From Metellina segmentata (Eukaryota; Arthropoda; Arachnida; Araneae; Tetragnathidae): DNA of 64,000 nt. The stretch is taken from positions 62,001 through 126,000 of the forward strand of contig CANAIC010000110.1 of NCBI GenBank assembly GCA_947359465.1, in the 5' to 3' direction. The position numbers were made by a program, and so were the translations under genes. Of this stretch, positions 1 through 9,617 are shown piece by piece. Within the stretch, counting starts at the first letter, position 1, and each line of letters starts with the position of its first letter. The notes beneath the pieces were generated by a model that saw nothing but the letters and a program-made list of their open reading frames with translations, did not search any database and had not been told where the DNA came from.

Positions 1-101
1 TCGTGACGAACATCATGGATGATTTGGTAGGTATGATCGACGCTATACAGTACTTGACTAGTGATGATGAATTTACCAACGCCTTTCTCGAAATGGAATA
101 A
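1..101 (+). CDS. C-terminal end of an unidentified protein (partial)
   Basis: An open frame enters from the left edge (first full codon at base 3) and stops with TAA at 99-101. The last 32 residues are acidic (they include a DDEF stretch and end FLEME). The next gene starts 16 bases later and has an AATAAAG element between them, as other tandem genes here do. The family cannot be recognised from this fragment. Confidence 0.6.
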   Translation, partial: VTNIMDDLVGMIDAIQYLTSDDEFTNAFLEME

Positions 102-106
102 TAAAG
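100..106 (+). promoter_or_regulatory. AATAAAG start-proximal element
   Basis: AATAAAG lies 11 bases before the ATG at 118. Confidence 0.4.
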
Positions 107-117
107 GTACCTAAAAC

Positions 118-974
118 ATGTCTACACACTCGGAAATTAATCCACTTCGTAAGGGTGAATGGAACGTCAAACCCGTTCGAGACCCGGCCCTACACCTCCA
201 CGTACGAGAAATGATACATTTGCTCTGCGATACGTGCAACGAGCAAGCCGACGGCCTCGTGACTCTAAGAACCATCAACTATCGGATTCTCACACATGTC
301 ATGAATGCTTTGGGATTATCGTGGAGCAACGTCGATGATATGGTTCAAAATTATACACTCGTTCACCCAGAAGTAGCCCAAGTACTCATGCAAATGGCAT
401 TGTACGAAGAAGAGGCGGTCGCCCAACTCAAGCAAGATTTCGTCAAGACGGAAAAGCTCGTCCGACTCCTCAGAGGTCTAACAAGGCGAAATGCGCAGAA
501 CGAGGTGGATGCTCTGACAGCCGTCGACGGTCTATGCGGTCAAATTTCACCCAACGGACCCCAGTACGATTGTAAGCGCTATTTGGATAACTTGCGAATC
601 GGTTTGACCGAGTCACCGAGCCTGTTTGACGATAAAGACAATTCGAAGCGCGTTCACGTGGTGGCAGTAAGACGCCTCTATAATGAATTGAATAAATTGC
701 TACCAGGAGAAAAATTGAATGGGTGCGTGTATTACATCTTGTGCGAAGTCATCAAGGAGGTGACTGGCGTAGAATTACCTTTGGCAAGACAAGAAAGTGT
801 TTCCGACGACATTATGCAAAAATGTAAGGGCCTCTATCTGTCCTGTGTAGGGGAAGAGGTGGTGACCCAGATGGTTGACAGCTTTAAAGTTCGCAACGAA
901 AAAAAAGTTGCCGAAGCGGAAGAGGATGAAGTGGCTGGGTCAACCACCACAAAAAGGAAAAAAGTAGAAGAAAC

Positions 975-981
<7 letters not shown>
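118..981 (+). CDS. Hypothetical protein, 287 aa, basic C-terminal tail
   Basis: No family was recognised. The protein looks largely helical. It ends in an acidic stretch followed by a lysine-rich KRKK segment that could be a nuclear localisation signal. The TAA stop is made by the first bases of the A-run that begins at 980, so the 3' end of the gene coincides with a palindrome. The AATAAAG element upstream suggests the same expression class as the structural genes. A virion or nuclear structural role is only a guess. Confidence 0.8.

Positions 982-1055
<74 letters not shown>
980..1055. repeat. A-run/T-run palindrome 1
   Basis: A-run to 1012, a TG break, then a T-run. It ends the 118-981 gene and precedes the 1120 gene (both +). 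Confidence 0.95.
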
Positions 1056-1056
<1 letters not shown>

Positions 1057-1119
1057 TATAAACCTTACGCGAGTGGAATTATTTTGCTATTACAAAAAAG
1101 TCGACACCTCCACTTCACC

Positions 1120-1887
1120 ATGAGCGCCTCGTCCATTTCTTTCTGTCCCTACGTAAAGACCCACTCGTACAGCCCGACGTCTTACGAGAGTGAAATGGTC
1201 TTCCTTCACCAACCGAAAACAGCGTTGGATAAGATGTTGTCCATGTTTGCCCGTACTCGTGAAAGAGAAGTAACAATCGTATTTGGAAATTTGGGCCGTC
1301 ATCTACCCGCCTTAAAGTACTACATCGACACATGCTTCACTTGCAACGAAAGGATTGGAATTTTTTCGAAATGGGCATTCGACTGCATGTATCGTGTCGA
1401 TTCCATCTCGTCTTCCGTCCTAGATGTTTTGTTTATAATCGAACCCTACTTTGGATACACGGTCTCGCGACCCACCAACGTGAAACACCTCATTGTCGTC
1501 ACGAGTCATTTATGCTTGAATTTACCGATTCTGAAAACCATCAACGTCTTGCATGTGGGATCGACCGATCGAACGGTTCTTCAACGTCCGAACGAAACTC
1601 AAAGAAAAGAGTTTAGGCCTCCCATATTTTACGACTGTGAAAAGACTTTTAATGGATTGAACCACATTGATTTGGACTTGAAGAATGTAACGTCGGCACA
1701 CGAAGCGTATTTGCGCCTGTTGACGGGCCGAGAAATGATTGGATCGAGACCTTTTAGCGTTCAGTTGGACGATAGGGATAAAGTAGTTTTACAGGAAGCA
1801 ATTGGCCGATCGTATCGCATCGTGCTACGACTGTGGAAGGACAGTTGGATTCGTAACGTTTACGTAAAGGACGTGCTGGATTCTTAA
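1120..1887 (+). CDS. Degenerate packaging-ATPase-like protein, copy 1
   Basis: 255 aa from ATG 1120; an upstream ATG at 1012 only adds poly-phenylalanine encoded by the T-run. It is a paralog of the protein at 6741-7658. Both have the sequence IVFGNLGR, then alternating strands and helices, a hydrophobic strand ending in EP (LFIIEP here, LLVVVEP there) and an F/V-TSH segment. This order resembles the A32-like packaging ATPase fold (Walker A, Walker B, sensor strand), but the Walker A lysine and serine/threonine are absent. The protein is therefore either a catalytically dead relative or an unrelated fold with a similar pattern. Confidence 0.7.
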   Translation: MSASSISFCPYVKTHSYSPTSYESEMVFLHQPKTALDKMLSMFARTREREVTIVFGNLGRHLPALKYYIDTCFTCNERIGIFSKWAFDCMYRVDSISSSVLDVLFIIEPYFGYTVSRPTNVKHLIVVTSHLCLNLPILKTINVLHVGSTDRTVLQRPNETQRKEFRPPIFYDCEKTFNGLNHIDLDLKNVTSAHEAYLRLLTGREMIGSRPFSVQLDDRDKVVLQEAIGRSYRIVLRLWKDSWIRNVYVKDVLDS

Positions 1888-1915
1888 AAAAAAACCAGAC
1901 AAAATCTAACAATTA

Positions 1916-2284
1916 TTATACAACACTCTCTAATTGGACTCGAGTGTTACACAGAACAAAGTAACTAGCAAACCAGTTTAAGAAGGGAACGCGGTGGATT
2001 TCTTCAGATTGATTGGCTAGCGCCATTACCCCATCGCGATCGAGATAGATTCCACTGGCAAACGAGATTCGTTTATGGAATGAAGTATCCAGTAAAGCGA
2101 TTGCATTGTGCGGTTTATTGTGCCCCAGACACCATGCAATAGCGTTTGAAAAGAAATAAACTTTACCCTCTTCAGGTTTGACGACTATCATTTCATAGGT
2201 AGCCCCATCGTGTTGACTCTGAAACCTGTCGGGTGGAAACGTGAAATGTATCCAACGGTAATGCAGTTTCAAAGTATGAGCCAT
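1916..2284 (-). CDS. Bro-N-like protein, 122 aa
   Basis: The central part, about residues 40-115, follows the Bro-N pattern: a hydrophobic FFSNAIAWCLG segment matching the family's strand-helix-LGY region, then a run of polar residues, then YLDRDGVMAL and a closing F-x-x-WF motif. Bro-N domains are DNA-binding modules of baculovirus BRO proteins, found also in iridoviruses, ascoviruses and phages. No Bro-C domain follows. It starts in a divergent region with the 2436 gene, with a palindrome between them. The match is by eye and weak at some positions. Confidence 0.55.
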   Translation of the reverse strand: MAHTLKLHYRWIHFTFPPDRFQSQHDGATYEMIVVKPEEGKVYFFSNAIAWCLGHNKPHNAIALLDTSFHKRISFASGIYLDRDGVMALANQSEEIHRVPFLNWFASYFVLCNTRVQLESVV

Positions 2285-2290
2285 CGATCT

Positions 2291-2296
<6 letters not shown>

Positions 2297-2383
<87 letters not shown>
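2297..2383. repeat. A-run/(TA)n/T-run palindrome 2
   Basis: Lies between two divergent start codons (2284 minus, 2436 plus), so it is not simply a 3' end signal. Confidence 0.95.
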
Positions 2384-2385
<2 letters not shown>

Positions 2386-2435
2386 TATATTATTTAGCCG
2401 TCGTGTGTGTGCAGCTCACTTCCCCCAGCATCATC

Positions 2436-2843
2436 ATGTCCTATATACATATACCTTACCAGAGCGTAGAGGACCTTGTTAAACGATTCCAAATCCTTGA
2501 CCTTGCTCAAGACACAGCTCTTCCAGGAGATACCGTACGTCCACCCAATTTCGTACTCGTTTACCCGAATAGATACTTTGGCTCGTATGGAGGCATCCTG
2601 AGAGAATCCATTCTCAAACAGTTTTCCAAACGAAACAAAACATTATTATTTTGGTCGTCCAACATCGATGCAGATTTGTGCATTGTATGGTACTCTACAC
2701 CCATTGCTCCTCTGGTCGGCGATCGTTTTGCACTCAAATTTGACAACTACGTAGCGGTTACTCCAGAAATTTACAAGTCCATGCAACTTAATACGATTAT
2801 CAAACCCATTGTGAAAAGTTCTTATTTTGGAAGTAAAGCTTGA
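2436..2843 (+). CDS. Hypothetical protein, 135 aa
   Basis: Starts at ATG 2436; the frame stays open upstream but has only non-ATG codons there. No domain was recognised. It has alternating hydrophobic strands, for example around KTLLFWSS and DLCIVWYS. Its last 22 bases overlap the 3' end of the convergent Erv1-like gene. Confidence 0.65.
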   Translation: MSYIHIPYQSVEDLVKRFQILDLAQDTALPGDTVRPPNFVLVYPNRYFGSYGGILRESILKQFSKRNKTLLFWSSNIDADLCIVWYSTPIAPLVGDRFALKFDNYVAVTPEIYKSMQLNTIIKPIVKSSYFGSKA

Positions 2844-3697
2844 CGCATAAACTGAGCATCCTCCTCGTAACTGTCTTCGTTATAAGAGGCTCCTTTCTTT
2901 TCGTTTACTCTATTGTGAATATTGAACCATAATCGAGCAAAGTCAACAGAAGTGTCCAACAACTGTGGCTTGAGCATTTGGACTATTTGTTGGAGGTGCA
3001 CCATGCATATGGGGCATTTCAAAGTGCGGTACATGGGTTCAGTCATTATATCCCGCCATATTTGTTTGGCCAGCACGACATCAGTCGAATCGTTTCCCCG
3101 CACTTGGACTGCTTCTGCCATCCAATGAAATGTTCGCCAATAAAAAGGTCCAAACTGTCCGACGTGTAGGTAAGTCAACTTCTCGAAAATGTTTTCGGCT
3201 TGAAATAAATTTAGGGGGACGTTGATGAGGAGACTTTTCATGAGGTCTCGTACAGCTGACGCACGACCCTCGTGCAGAAGATCTAGCACGGTTTGATCCA
3301 ATTGTAAAAACTTTTCACTCGTCCACCTCACGTTGTAACCAAGCGTCAAGACGGCAAATATGCATCTCTTCAAGAGTAGAGTCCAAACCATCACGACAGA
3401 CCAGGATTCTGGTTTTTCAAAAGAGCGCACGTACATTTCATCTTTCACGAACGCAGCGAAGCGTAACAGAAAGGTGATGACTGTTTCATCGAGTCGATCG
3501 CGTGGGGTTCCCGAACGAAACTGAGAGGTAAAAGAGCTGTTATCAAACGCGACGTGATATGTGGTAGTCTTGGTAATGATATTGACGTTATGAATTATGA
3601 AGGGATCACTCTCTTCTATTTTGACGCGAGCCAAGGCATCCAGGTCGACGTTACCCATATAAGCCCTTTTCAAAACTTCAAAGGTATGATGTTTCAT
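2822..3697 (-). CDS. Erv1/ALR-like sulfhydryl oxidase
   Basis: 291 aa. The C-terminal part has the signature of Erv1/ALR FAD-dependent thiol oxidases: a tryptophan-containing FYWRTFHWMA helix, a CPIC redox pair near residue 230 and a WFNIHNRVN motif near 257-265, matching the family's HN-x-VN. Such enzymes form disulfides in virion proteins and are near-universal in NCLDVs. The N-terminal ~180 residues are longer than in minimal viral Erv1 and resemble the extended baculoviral P33 type in size. Several disulfide-rich PIF proteins in this window are plausible substrates. Confidence 0.85.
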   Translation of the reverse strand: MKHHTFEVLKRAYMGNVDLDALARVKIEESDPFIIHNVNIITKTTTYHVAFDNSSFTSQFRSGTPRDRLDETVITFLLRFAAFVKDEMYVRSFEKPESWSVVMVWTLLLKRCIFAVLTLGYNVRWTSEKFLQLDQTVLDLLHEGRASAVRDLMKSLLINVPLNLFQAENIFEKLTYLHVGQFGPFYWRTFHWMAEAVQVRGNDSTDVVLAKQIWRDIMTEPMYRTLKCPICMVHLQQIVQMLKPQLLDTSVDFARLWFNIHNRVNEKKGASYNEDSYEEDAQFMRQALLPK

Positions 3698-3717
3698 CTC
3701 TTTCTTTTTTCTCTGTA

Positions 3718-3859
3718 ATGAAACAAGTGAGAATGTGTCAAGTTATTATTTGCACAGTGTGCAGGAAACGAACAGGTTTCGAGAGTTGTTCGAACCAAGA
3801 AAACTGCTACACTCTAATCGTGCCAAGGGAAAAGTGCTCAGTGTGCGACAGACGATCTG

Positions 3860-3900
<41 letters not shown>

Positions 3901-3942
3901 TTTTTTTTTTTTTTTTTTTTATTGCTTCTTACCTTGGATTAA
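3718..3942 (+). CDS. Small cysteine-rich protein running into an A-run
   Basis: The ATG lies 20 bp from the divergent start of the Erv1-like gene. About 49 residues carry paired cysteines (CTVC, CSVC, plus three single cysteines), suggesting a zinc-binding or disulfide fold. The frame then enters the A-run as poly-lysine and the T-run as poly-phenylalanine. The true stop depends on the exact homopolymer length, so the 3' coordinate is uncertain. Confidence 0.4.
3865..3920. repeat. A-run/T-run palindrome 3
   Basis: Sits between convergent 3' ends (3718 plus, 3919 minus). Confidence 0.95.
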
Positions 3943-4257
3943 TTTATCAGATTTGTTTTGTAGCTTTAGCATTTTTTTCTCTTTCATTTGCTTCCTTTTT
4001 TCCTTATTATGTATCCTTTTCTCAGCATATTCTGCCGCTTTTATACGTTTACATATTATTCCAAGATGATAACGACCCTCTTTAGCATCTTCACTATCTT
4101 CCAATCGTCGTTCCATTTTTGCATCCATAATAAATAGTAATTTGTTAAATTTAGCATTTACTGCAATTTCCCAGTATTTATCCACGTATATCTCGTTATC
4201 ATCTCTAAATCCCGAGATTAAAGTCGTAAATGAAACAATTCTTTTCAAATCATCCAT
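3919..4257 (-). CDS. Hypothetical basic protein, 112 aa
   Basis: No family was recognised. The N-terminal half is mixed. The C-terminal half is a charged, lysine-rich helix (repeated KEKRK/KEKK) ending close to the T-run at 3920. Base composition is more AT-rich than in the core genes. A nucleic-acid-binding role is possible but unproven. Confidence 0.55.
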   Translation of the reverse strand: MDDLKRIVSFTTLISGFRDDNEIYVDKYWEIAVNAKFNKLLFIMDAKMERRLEDSEDAKEGRYHLGIICKRIKAAEYAEKRIHNKEKRKQMKEKKMLKLQNKSDKLIQGKKQ

Positions 4258-4347
4258 TTAATATGTGATTAGGCTTTATATCACGAGCAACTTATTTATT
4301 AACTTTTTAATGTTTTATTACGACCTATTTTTAACTATTAACCTCGT

Positions 4348-4725
<378 letters not shown>

Positions 4726-5211
4726 ATGGAGCCCGTCTCGCTCCACGTGCCCGACGCCTTGCTCGACAATGTTTTCTTGCGAAACGCACAGCAAGAAGGT
4801 CTCGTGCTATTGGACAAAGCAATTCCAGACAAGGACCAATGTCTTCAAATTAAAAAATCGGGATGCGGATGCGATGGGATGATGGTGGTGGAGGACGACA
4901 GCATCATAGTGCAACACGCTGTGAGTGGATACCCGAGTTATGCGTTACTCTGCGATTGTACAAGGCGTGAGCTCGTCACCATCGTCGCGTGGCTCACTCG
5001 ACATCGATTTTTCACCTTTGGTCATTGCATCGAAAACGGAACCCTCGTACGTTACTTGCACCCCGACCGATTCTTTCGCAAAGTGTCTTGCGAAACCTGT
5101 GAATCGTGTTTGCGTTACGTTCTGGTGGACGAACCCGTTTTCTTTCTCAAGCACATTGTTCTCTCGTCTCAAAACAAAGGTCCGAATTTAGAAAGTGCAT
5201 TGCAATCATGA
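4726..5211 (+). CDS. Hypothetical cysteine-rich protein, 161 aa
   Basis: ATG 4726 sits in a CACCATGG context. About ten cysteines are present, with clusters at C-x-C-D near residue 46 and C-x2-C-x2-C near 125. No domain was recognised. The TGA overlaps the ATG of the PIF-0 gene (ATGA at 5208-5211), a tight coupling that suggests joint expression. Confidence 0.7.
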   Translation: MEPVSLHVPDALLDNVFLRNAQQEGLVLLDKAIPDKDQCLQIKKSGCGCDGMMVVEDDSIIVQHAVSGYPSYALLCDCTRRELVTIVAWLTRHRFFTFGHCIENGTLVRYLHPDRFFRKVSCETCESCLRYVLVDEPVFFLKHIVLSSQNKGPNLESALQS

Positions 5212-6623
5212 TGCAACCCAGCAAACGTGAAATGGAGCTCGCAATTCGCTACGCGAGGGAAGCTACCAAAGTCTATATGATGGATCGGATGAAGCAACTG
5301 TATCCCGAATACTTTGAAAATGCCGTGATCGTCACGAGACCCGCTACTCGTTCCGATTATTACGTTCCACCGATCCTCCACGGCATCGTCGTCGAAAGCA
5401 CGCGGTTCGACGAAATTGGATGTAGTCGCATCGCTTGCTTCCCGTTCAAAGAGGACGGACAACCGTGCGTCGAATCGGATTCGCCCCGATGGGTACCTAT
5501 CGGTAAAAAATTCGCGATGGCGTGTCAACCCTCGTGCTTCCAAGAGGGATGGGTCGATGCAGAGTGGTGTAAAGATCGATGCGTCGAGGTGAATCCTTAC
5601 AAAAAACTCATGGCAGTCTTTCCTGAGCAAGTCTTTGGTCACACGAAGAAACATCCACTCCACGGTGGACTGGATTTGGAAGGAGGGCATTTGAAATTTA
5701 ATAAAGAGTATTGTCATGCGTACGGACTCGACTTTGAAGATGGAGATTGCATCGCATCGGTGGCTCAGCAATTTGGAGAATTTTTCGTTGGTAAAACCAT
5801 TTATAGAGCCGCCAAGAGAAATAAAGTGAAATCGTCAAAGCGTGCAAAGCCTCCACCGGTTCCCAAGGATCCAATTGTAAAAAAGAAACCTCTCCAACGT
5901 CTCGTGAGCGTCGACGATAGCATTGATAATTCTCAAATAGCTCAAGAGATTGCGACTGAATTGGCGGTTGATTTCGGGATCGACGTGACGGCGTTGGTCG
6001 TGGAAAAATTCTTCAAGAAACACGCTCCAAAGTTGATGGCGCGCGCAGTGTCCAACCTCCCCCTCAAATCGGCACTCCTGCAAACAGTCGTCCGGTCGTA
6101 TGCTCAATTGGGTGGCAAAATAATGATTATGAGTGGAAAAGCAATCAGTGCTGCTGCAATGTTATTATCTGTGGTTAGTATATTTTCGATCGTATTGGAC
6201 GTTGTAGATCCATACGATTTCGAAAAGGTGTTGAACAACCGGCAGCTGAAAGAGATTGATGAAAAATTGGATGTCCGTTACTTTAATCGGGAGGACGAAT
6301 TTAACGCTATTCTGACACCCGAATACGTGTGGGATCACGTACTTGTGGAGCAAGACCAGTCGGAGCGAATCTTGTTTATGAGTGACCGTATTCACGAGTA
6401 TCTGTTGGCATTGCAAAGATCCCCATTACCTACCGCAAGTATGCCCCAGCGGAATGTGGTAGAGACTGGTTTCAACAGTTTTACGTACCACGGTGAACGC
6501 AACGTGTACATGGGAACCCACTTGGGTGTGCTGCTGGCAATCGTGGTATTGACGCTGACCTTTTTACCCTGGATCCACATGTGGGCCACGGTCATGTTTT
6601 TCTCCATGGTACTTTTTTTTTAA
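5208..6623 (+). CDS. pif-0: PIF-0 (P74)-like per os infectivity factor
   Basis: 471 aa from ATG 5208. The N-terminal half has the P74 cysteine pattern: a CQPSCF segment, C-x3-C soon after, HTKKHP, and a block reading YCHAYGLDFEDGDC then a QQFGEFFVGKTIYRA helix. The middle has the conserved stretch ending in a hydrophobic helix and DVVDPYDF, as in P74 proteins before their ILDV-DP motif. Two hydrophobic segments close the C-terminus (about 440-471). P74 proteins are envelope proteins needed for binding and fusion with arthropod gut cells. At 471 aa it is clearly shorter than the ~650 aa of baculovirus P74. Finding it beside NCLDV core genes is unusual. Confidence 0.75.
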   Translation: MMQPSKREMELAIRYAREATKVYMMDRMKQLYPEYFENAVIVTRPATRSDYYVPPILHGIVVESTRFDEIGCSRIACFPFKEDGQPCVESDSPRWVPIGKKFAMACQPSCFQEGWVDAEWCKDRCVEVNPYKKLMAVFPEQVFGHTKKHPLHGGLDLEGGHLKFNKEYCHAYGLDFEDGDCIASVAQQFGEFFVGKTIYRAAKRNKVKSSKRAKPPPVPKDPIVKKKPLQRLVSVDDSIDNSQIAQEIATELAVDFGIDVTALVVEKFFKKHAPKLMARAVSNLPLKSALLQTVVRSYAQLGGKIMIMSGKAISAAAMLLSVVSIFSIVLDVVDPYDFEKVLNNRQLKEIDEKLDVRYFNREDEFNAILTPEYVWDHVLVEQDQSERILFMSDRIHEYLLALQRSPLPTASMPQRNVVETGFNSFTYHGERNVYMGTHLGVLLAIVVLTLTFLPWIHMWATVMFFSMVLFF

Positions 6624-6630
6624 AAGCTAG

Positions 6631-6633
<3 letters not shown>

Positions 6634-6709
<76 letters not shown>
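6634..6709. repeat. A-run/T-run palindrome 5
   Basis: Between the PIF-0 3' end and the 6741 gene. Confidence 0.95.
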
Positions 6710-6713
<4 letters not shown>

Positions 6714-6726
6714 GTTTGTGAATTGA

Positions 6727-6733
6727 AATAAAG
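6727..6733 (+). promoter_or_regulatory. AATAAAG start-proximal element
   Basis: Seven bases before ATG 6741. Confidence 0.45.
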
Positions 6734-6740
6734 TATTACG

Positions 6741-7658
6741 ATGGAGACTCCCAAGGATCTTGTGGAATTCATCCTGCAGCGAGATCAGACAATAGTCTTT
6801 GGGAATTTGGGCCGTTATCCTCAGGTCCTCTTCAAAGCGCTCCTATCCTTTCCACAGTTGAACGTTGCGATAGTGTCCAACAGTTATTTATTTCCAGTCA
6901 CTCCCGATCAACGCATTAGAGTAGTTCACCACGATAGACTATCGAAAGAACGTTGTGACTTGCTCGTGGTGGTCGAACCGGCTCCTTTTCAAATCGTCGA
7001 AAAACCTTCACACATCAACCGACTTGCCATTTTCACGAGTCATTTTAGTTTCAACAAAGCTCCCGAGGCATTGTTTGTGTACACGTCTTATTTTTACGCA
7101 AATAATCTGAACGAGAAAGCCCGGTGTTTAAGACGTTTGTTAGAGATTCAAGACGGTTCTCTCCAGACACACAATTCGAGTCTCGTGGAAGTGAATCACC
7201 TCAACACCCTTCTCGTAAGAGGCAGAAGTGACACGTGCATAGATGTGTCGGACACGTACGTGATCGTGGATCTCACCTCTCACAACTCTGCGTTTGGCAT
7301 GTATCTGGCCTTTTGGGACGCGTTCGATTTCATGGTGACTAATTTGGATTTCATAAAAGGTTGGTTGATTTGCTTTCCCGAAAATAATGGACGACGTGCT
7401 TTTGAACAATTTACTCAAAATTGTCTAGATAAATTGTTTTGCATTCGTTTCGATTACGGTAATGTGACTAGCCTCTCAGAAATATTATCTTTTCTCCCCT
7501 TTTACCGATCGGGGACCATCGATCGCACCTTTGAGATTCCAAAATCTTCCTTTGGAGGTATCGAATACGCGATCACTCCTACGGCTCTCGACACGTGCAA
7601 GGCTTCCACCATGTACAATCTAGAACATTGGATTGGGCCAGTCCATCGAATCAAATAA
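6741..7658 (+). CDS. Degenerate packaging-ATPase-like protein, copy 2
   Basis: 305 aa, paralog of 1120-1887. It has the shared IVFGNLGR loop at residues 19-26, LLVVVEP near 75, and an IFTSHF strand near 98. The C-terminal third extends beyond the shared core and has no recognised domain. The gene lies with the SR-repeat genes in a + strand block where each start is preceded by AATAAAG. A role in genome packaging is inferred from topology only. Confidence 0.75.
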   Translation: METPKDLVEFILQRDQTIVFGNLGRYPQVLFKALLSFPQLNVAIVSNSYLFPVTPDQRIRVVHHDRLSKERCDLLVVVEPAPFQIVEKPSHINRLAIFTSHFSFNKAPEALFVYTSYFYANNLNEKARCLRRLLEIQDGSLQTHNSSLVEVNHLNTLLVRGRSDTCIDVSDTYVIVDLTSHNSAFGMYLAFWDAFDFMVTNLDFIKGWLICFPENNGRRAFEQFTQNCLDKLFCIRFDYGNVTSLSEILSFLPFYRSGTIDRTFEIPKSSFGGIEYAITPTALDTCKASTMYNLEHWIGPVHRIK

Positions 7659-7663
7659 TAAAG
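7657..7663 (+). promoter_or_regulatory. AATAAAG start-proximal element
   Basis: Seven bases before ATG 7671, in the 12-base gap after the previous stop. Confidence 0.45.
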
Positions 7664-7670
7664 TAACGTT

Positions 7671-8699
7671 ATGGTTGCGCCAGCAGCTTCTGTAAAGAAT
7701 AATTGGGTTAGAGGATCGGGTTTCAAATGCCTCCACTGCCCAAGAACGTTCCGCTCTGTGCGGGCACAGGCACAACACTTGAATGTGACTCATATGGGAA
7801 CTAGTATTCCTCCCGCAAGTTCTCCGATAAATACACGCGTAGGTCTTGGAATCGCTAGCAAACAGATTCGACTTGAACGTGCAGCTCAACGAAAAAGAAG
7901 GACTACATCTTTTATTAAACCTAGATCTCCTTTGAGAGTTTTTCGAATGAGAAACACAGCGTCTAGGTCTAGGTCTAGGTCTAGGTCTAGGTCTAGGTCT
8001 AGGTCTAGGTCTAAGTCACTTTCAAGGTCAAAGTCTAGGTCACTTTCAAGGTCAAAGTCTAGGTCACTTTCAAGGTCAAAGTCTAGGTCACTTTCAAGGT
8101 CAAAGTCTAGGTCACTTTCAAGGTCAAAGTCTAGGTCACTTTCAAGGTCTAGGTCTAGGTCACTTTCAAGGTCTAGGTCTAGGTCACTTTCAAGGTCTAG
8201 GCCAAAGTCTAGGTCACTTTCAAGGTCTAGGCCCAAGTCTAGGTCACAGTCTAGGTCCAAGTCTAGGTCTAGGTCACTTTCAAGGTCTAGATCTAGGTCA
8301 CTTTCGAGGTCTAGGTCTAAGTCACTTTCAAGGTCTAAGCCCAAGTCTAGGTCACAGTCTAGGTCCAAGTCTAGGTCACTTTCAAGGTCTAGATCTAAGT
8401 CACTTTCGAGGTCTAGGTCTAAATCACCTTCTACATCTTCTTCGAGGCCTCATAAACGTAAAAAAACTAAAAATGAAGAGAATTCTCCATTTTTGACTCG
8501 CGTAGGAACCAACAAACTCAGATATAAGGATAATAAAGGAGACGAAATTATCTTTGTCATGAATCGGGGTAAATTTCGAACCCGAAGGCTACCCAACAAT
8601 GCTTGCCGTTATATGTTGAGTCATTGCTCGAAACGACATCCTCTGGAACGAGACAAAAAACCACGTGAAGTAACTATTTCGATGAAAAAGTTGAAGTAA
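7671..8699 (+). CDS. Zinc-finger/SR-repeat protein A
   Basis: 342 aa in three parts. An N-terminal C2H2 finger (FKCLHCPRTF, then H-x4-H) covers about residues 17-43. A long arginine-serine repeat (SRSR, SRSLSRSK units) spans about 98-255. A conserved C-terminal module of about 70 residues (SPFL-x-RV through KRHPL) is shared with the 8781 protein. SR domains are substrates of SR kinases and go to nuclear speckles; highly basic SR proteins can also condense DNA. Which applies here is unknown. Confidence 0.85.
   Translation: MVAPAASVKNNWVRGSGFKCLHCPRTFRSVRAQAQHLNVTHMGTSIPPASSPINTRVGLGIASKQIRLERAAQRKRRTTSFIKPRSPLRVFRMRNTASRSRSRSRSRSRSRSRSKSLSRSKSRSLSRSKSRSLSRSKSRSLSRSKSRSLSRSKSRSLSRSRSRSLSRSRSRSLSRSRPKSRSLSRSRPKSRSQSRSKSRSRSLSRSRSRSLSRSRSKSLSRSKPKSRSQSRSKSRSLSRSRSKSLSRSRSKSPSTSSSRPHKRKKTKNEENSPFLTRVGTNKLRYKDNKGDEIIFVMNRGKFRTRRLPNNACRYMLSHCSKRHPLERDKKPREVTISMKKLK
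7962..8420 (+). repeat. SR-coding tandem repeat
   Basis: Imperfect arrays of 6-base AGGTCT and 18-base units such as TCACTTTCAAGGTCAAAG encode the arginine-serine tract. Length variation between isolates is likely. Confidence 0.9.
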
Positions 8700-8766
8700 A
8701 CTGGGATCATCAATCAAGTACACTTGACGCTCTCGACATGGACTCTCCAAAAAAATAGAGTGAATT

Positions 8767-8773
8767 AATAAAG
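8767..8773 (+). promoter_or_regulatory. AATAAAG start-proximal element
   Basis: Seven bases before ATG 8781; the same spacing as for the two genes before it. Confidence 0.45.
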
Positions 8774-8780
8774 TAATGTC

Positions 8781-9617
8781 ATGAGCGTACCTCTAATTGA
8801 TTTAACAGACGATGCGAGCGTACCTCTAGTTGATTTAACTGACGATGCGAGCAATTCACTTGACAATTTGCGATGTGTGTATTGTGAAAAGGTGTTTCCC
8901 ACTGTCAAGAAACTTGATGTACATGTAAAAAGGCACTTTAAATGGCACCCATCACCACGTTATAGAAATCTTCGAAATGAAATTTTGGGATCTCCTTCGA
9001 GATCCCCTTTGAGATCCAGATCCCCATCCCCTTCAAGATCCAGATCCCCTTCGAGATCCCCTTTGAGATCCAGATCCCCATCCCCTTCAAGATCCAGATC
9101 CCCTTCGAGATCCCCTTTGAGATCCAGATCCCCATCCCCTTCAAGATCCAGATCCCCTTCGAGATCCCCTTTGAGATCCAGATCCCCATCCCCTTCAAGA
9201 TCCAGATCCCCTTTGAGATCCCCTTTGAGATCCAGATCCCCATCCCCTTCCAGATCCAGATCCCCTTCGAGATCCAGATCCCCTTCGAGATCCAGATCCC
9301 CTTCGAGATCCAGATCCCCTTCGAGATCCAGATCACCTTCGAGATCCAGATCCCCTTCAAGATCCCAAAAACGAAAGAGGAAAATAAAGAAAAAGAAAAA
9401 TAATTCTCCATTTTTAAAACGGGTGAAATCCAACAAACTGAGATATGAAGATGCTACAGGAGACAAAATTTCCTTTGTTATGCAAGGGGGGAAGTTTCGA
9501 ACCCGTAGGCTTCCTAACAAAGCTTGCAGGTATATGTTGAGTCATTGTTCAAAACGTCATCCTCTGAAACGAGACCACAGACAGCGTACAGCAACAATTT
9601 CAATGAAAAAGCTAAAT

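Noticed and set aside
7886..9520. Long minus-strand frames opposite the SR genes (repeats of DLDLE or ISKGIWI)
   Set aside because: They are antisense readings of the SR-coding repeats; the + strand frames have zinc fingers and a conserved C-terminal module.
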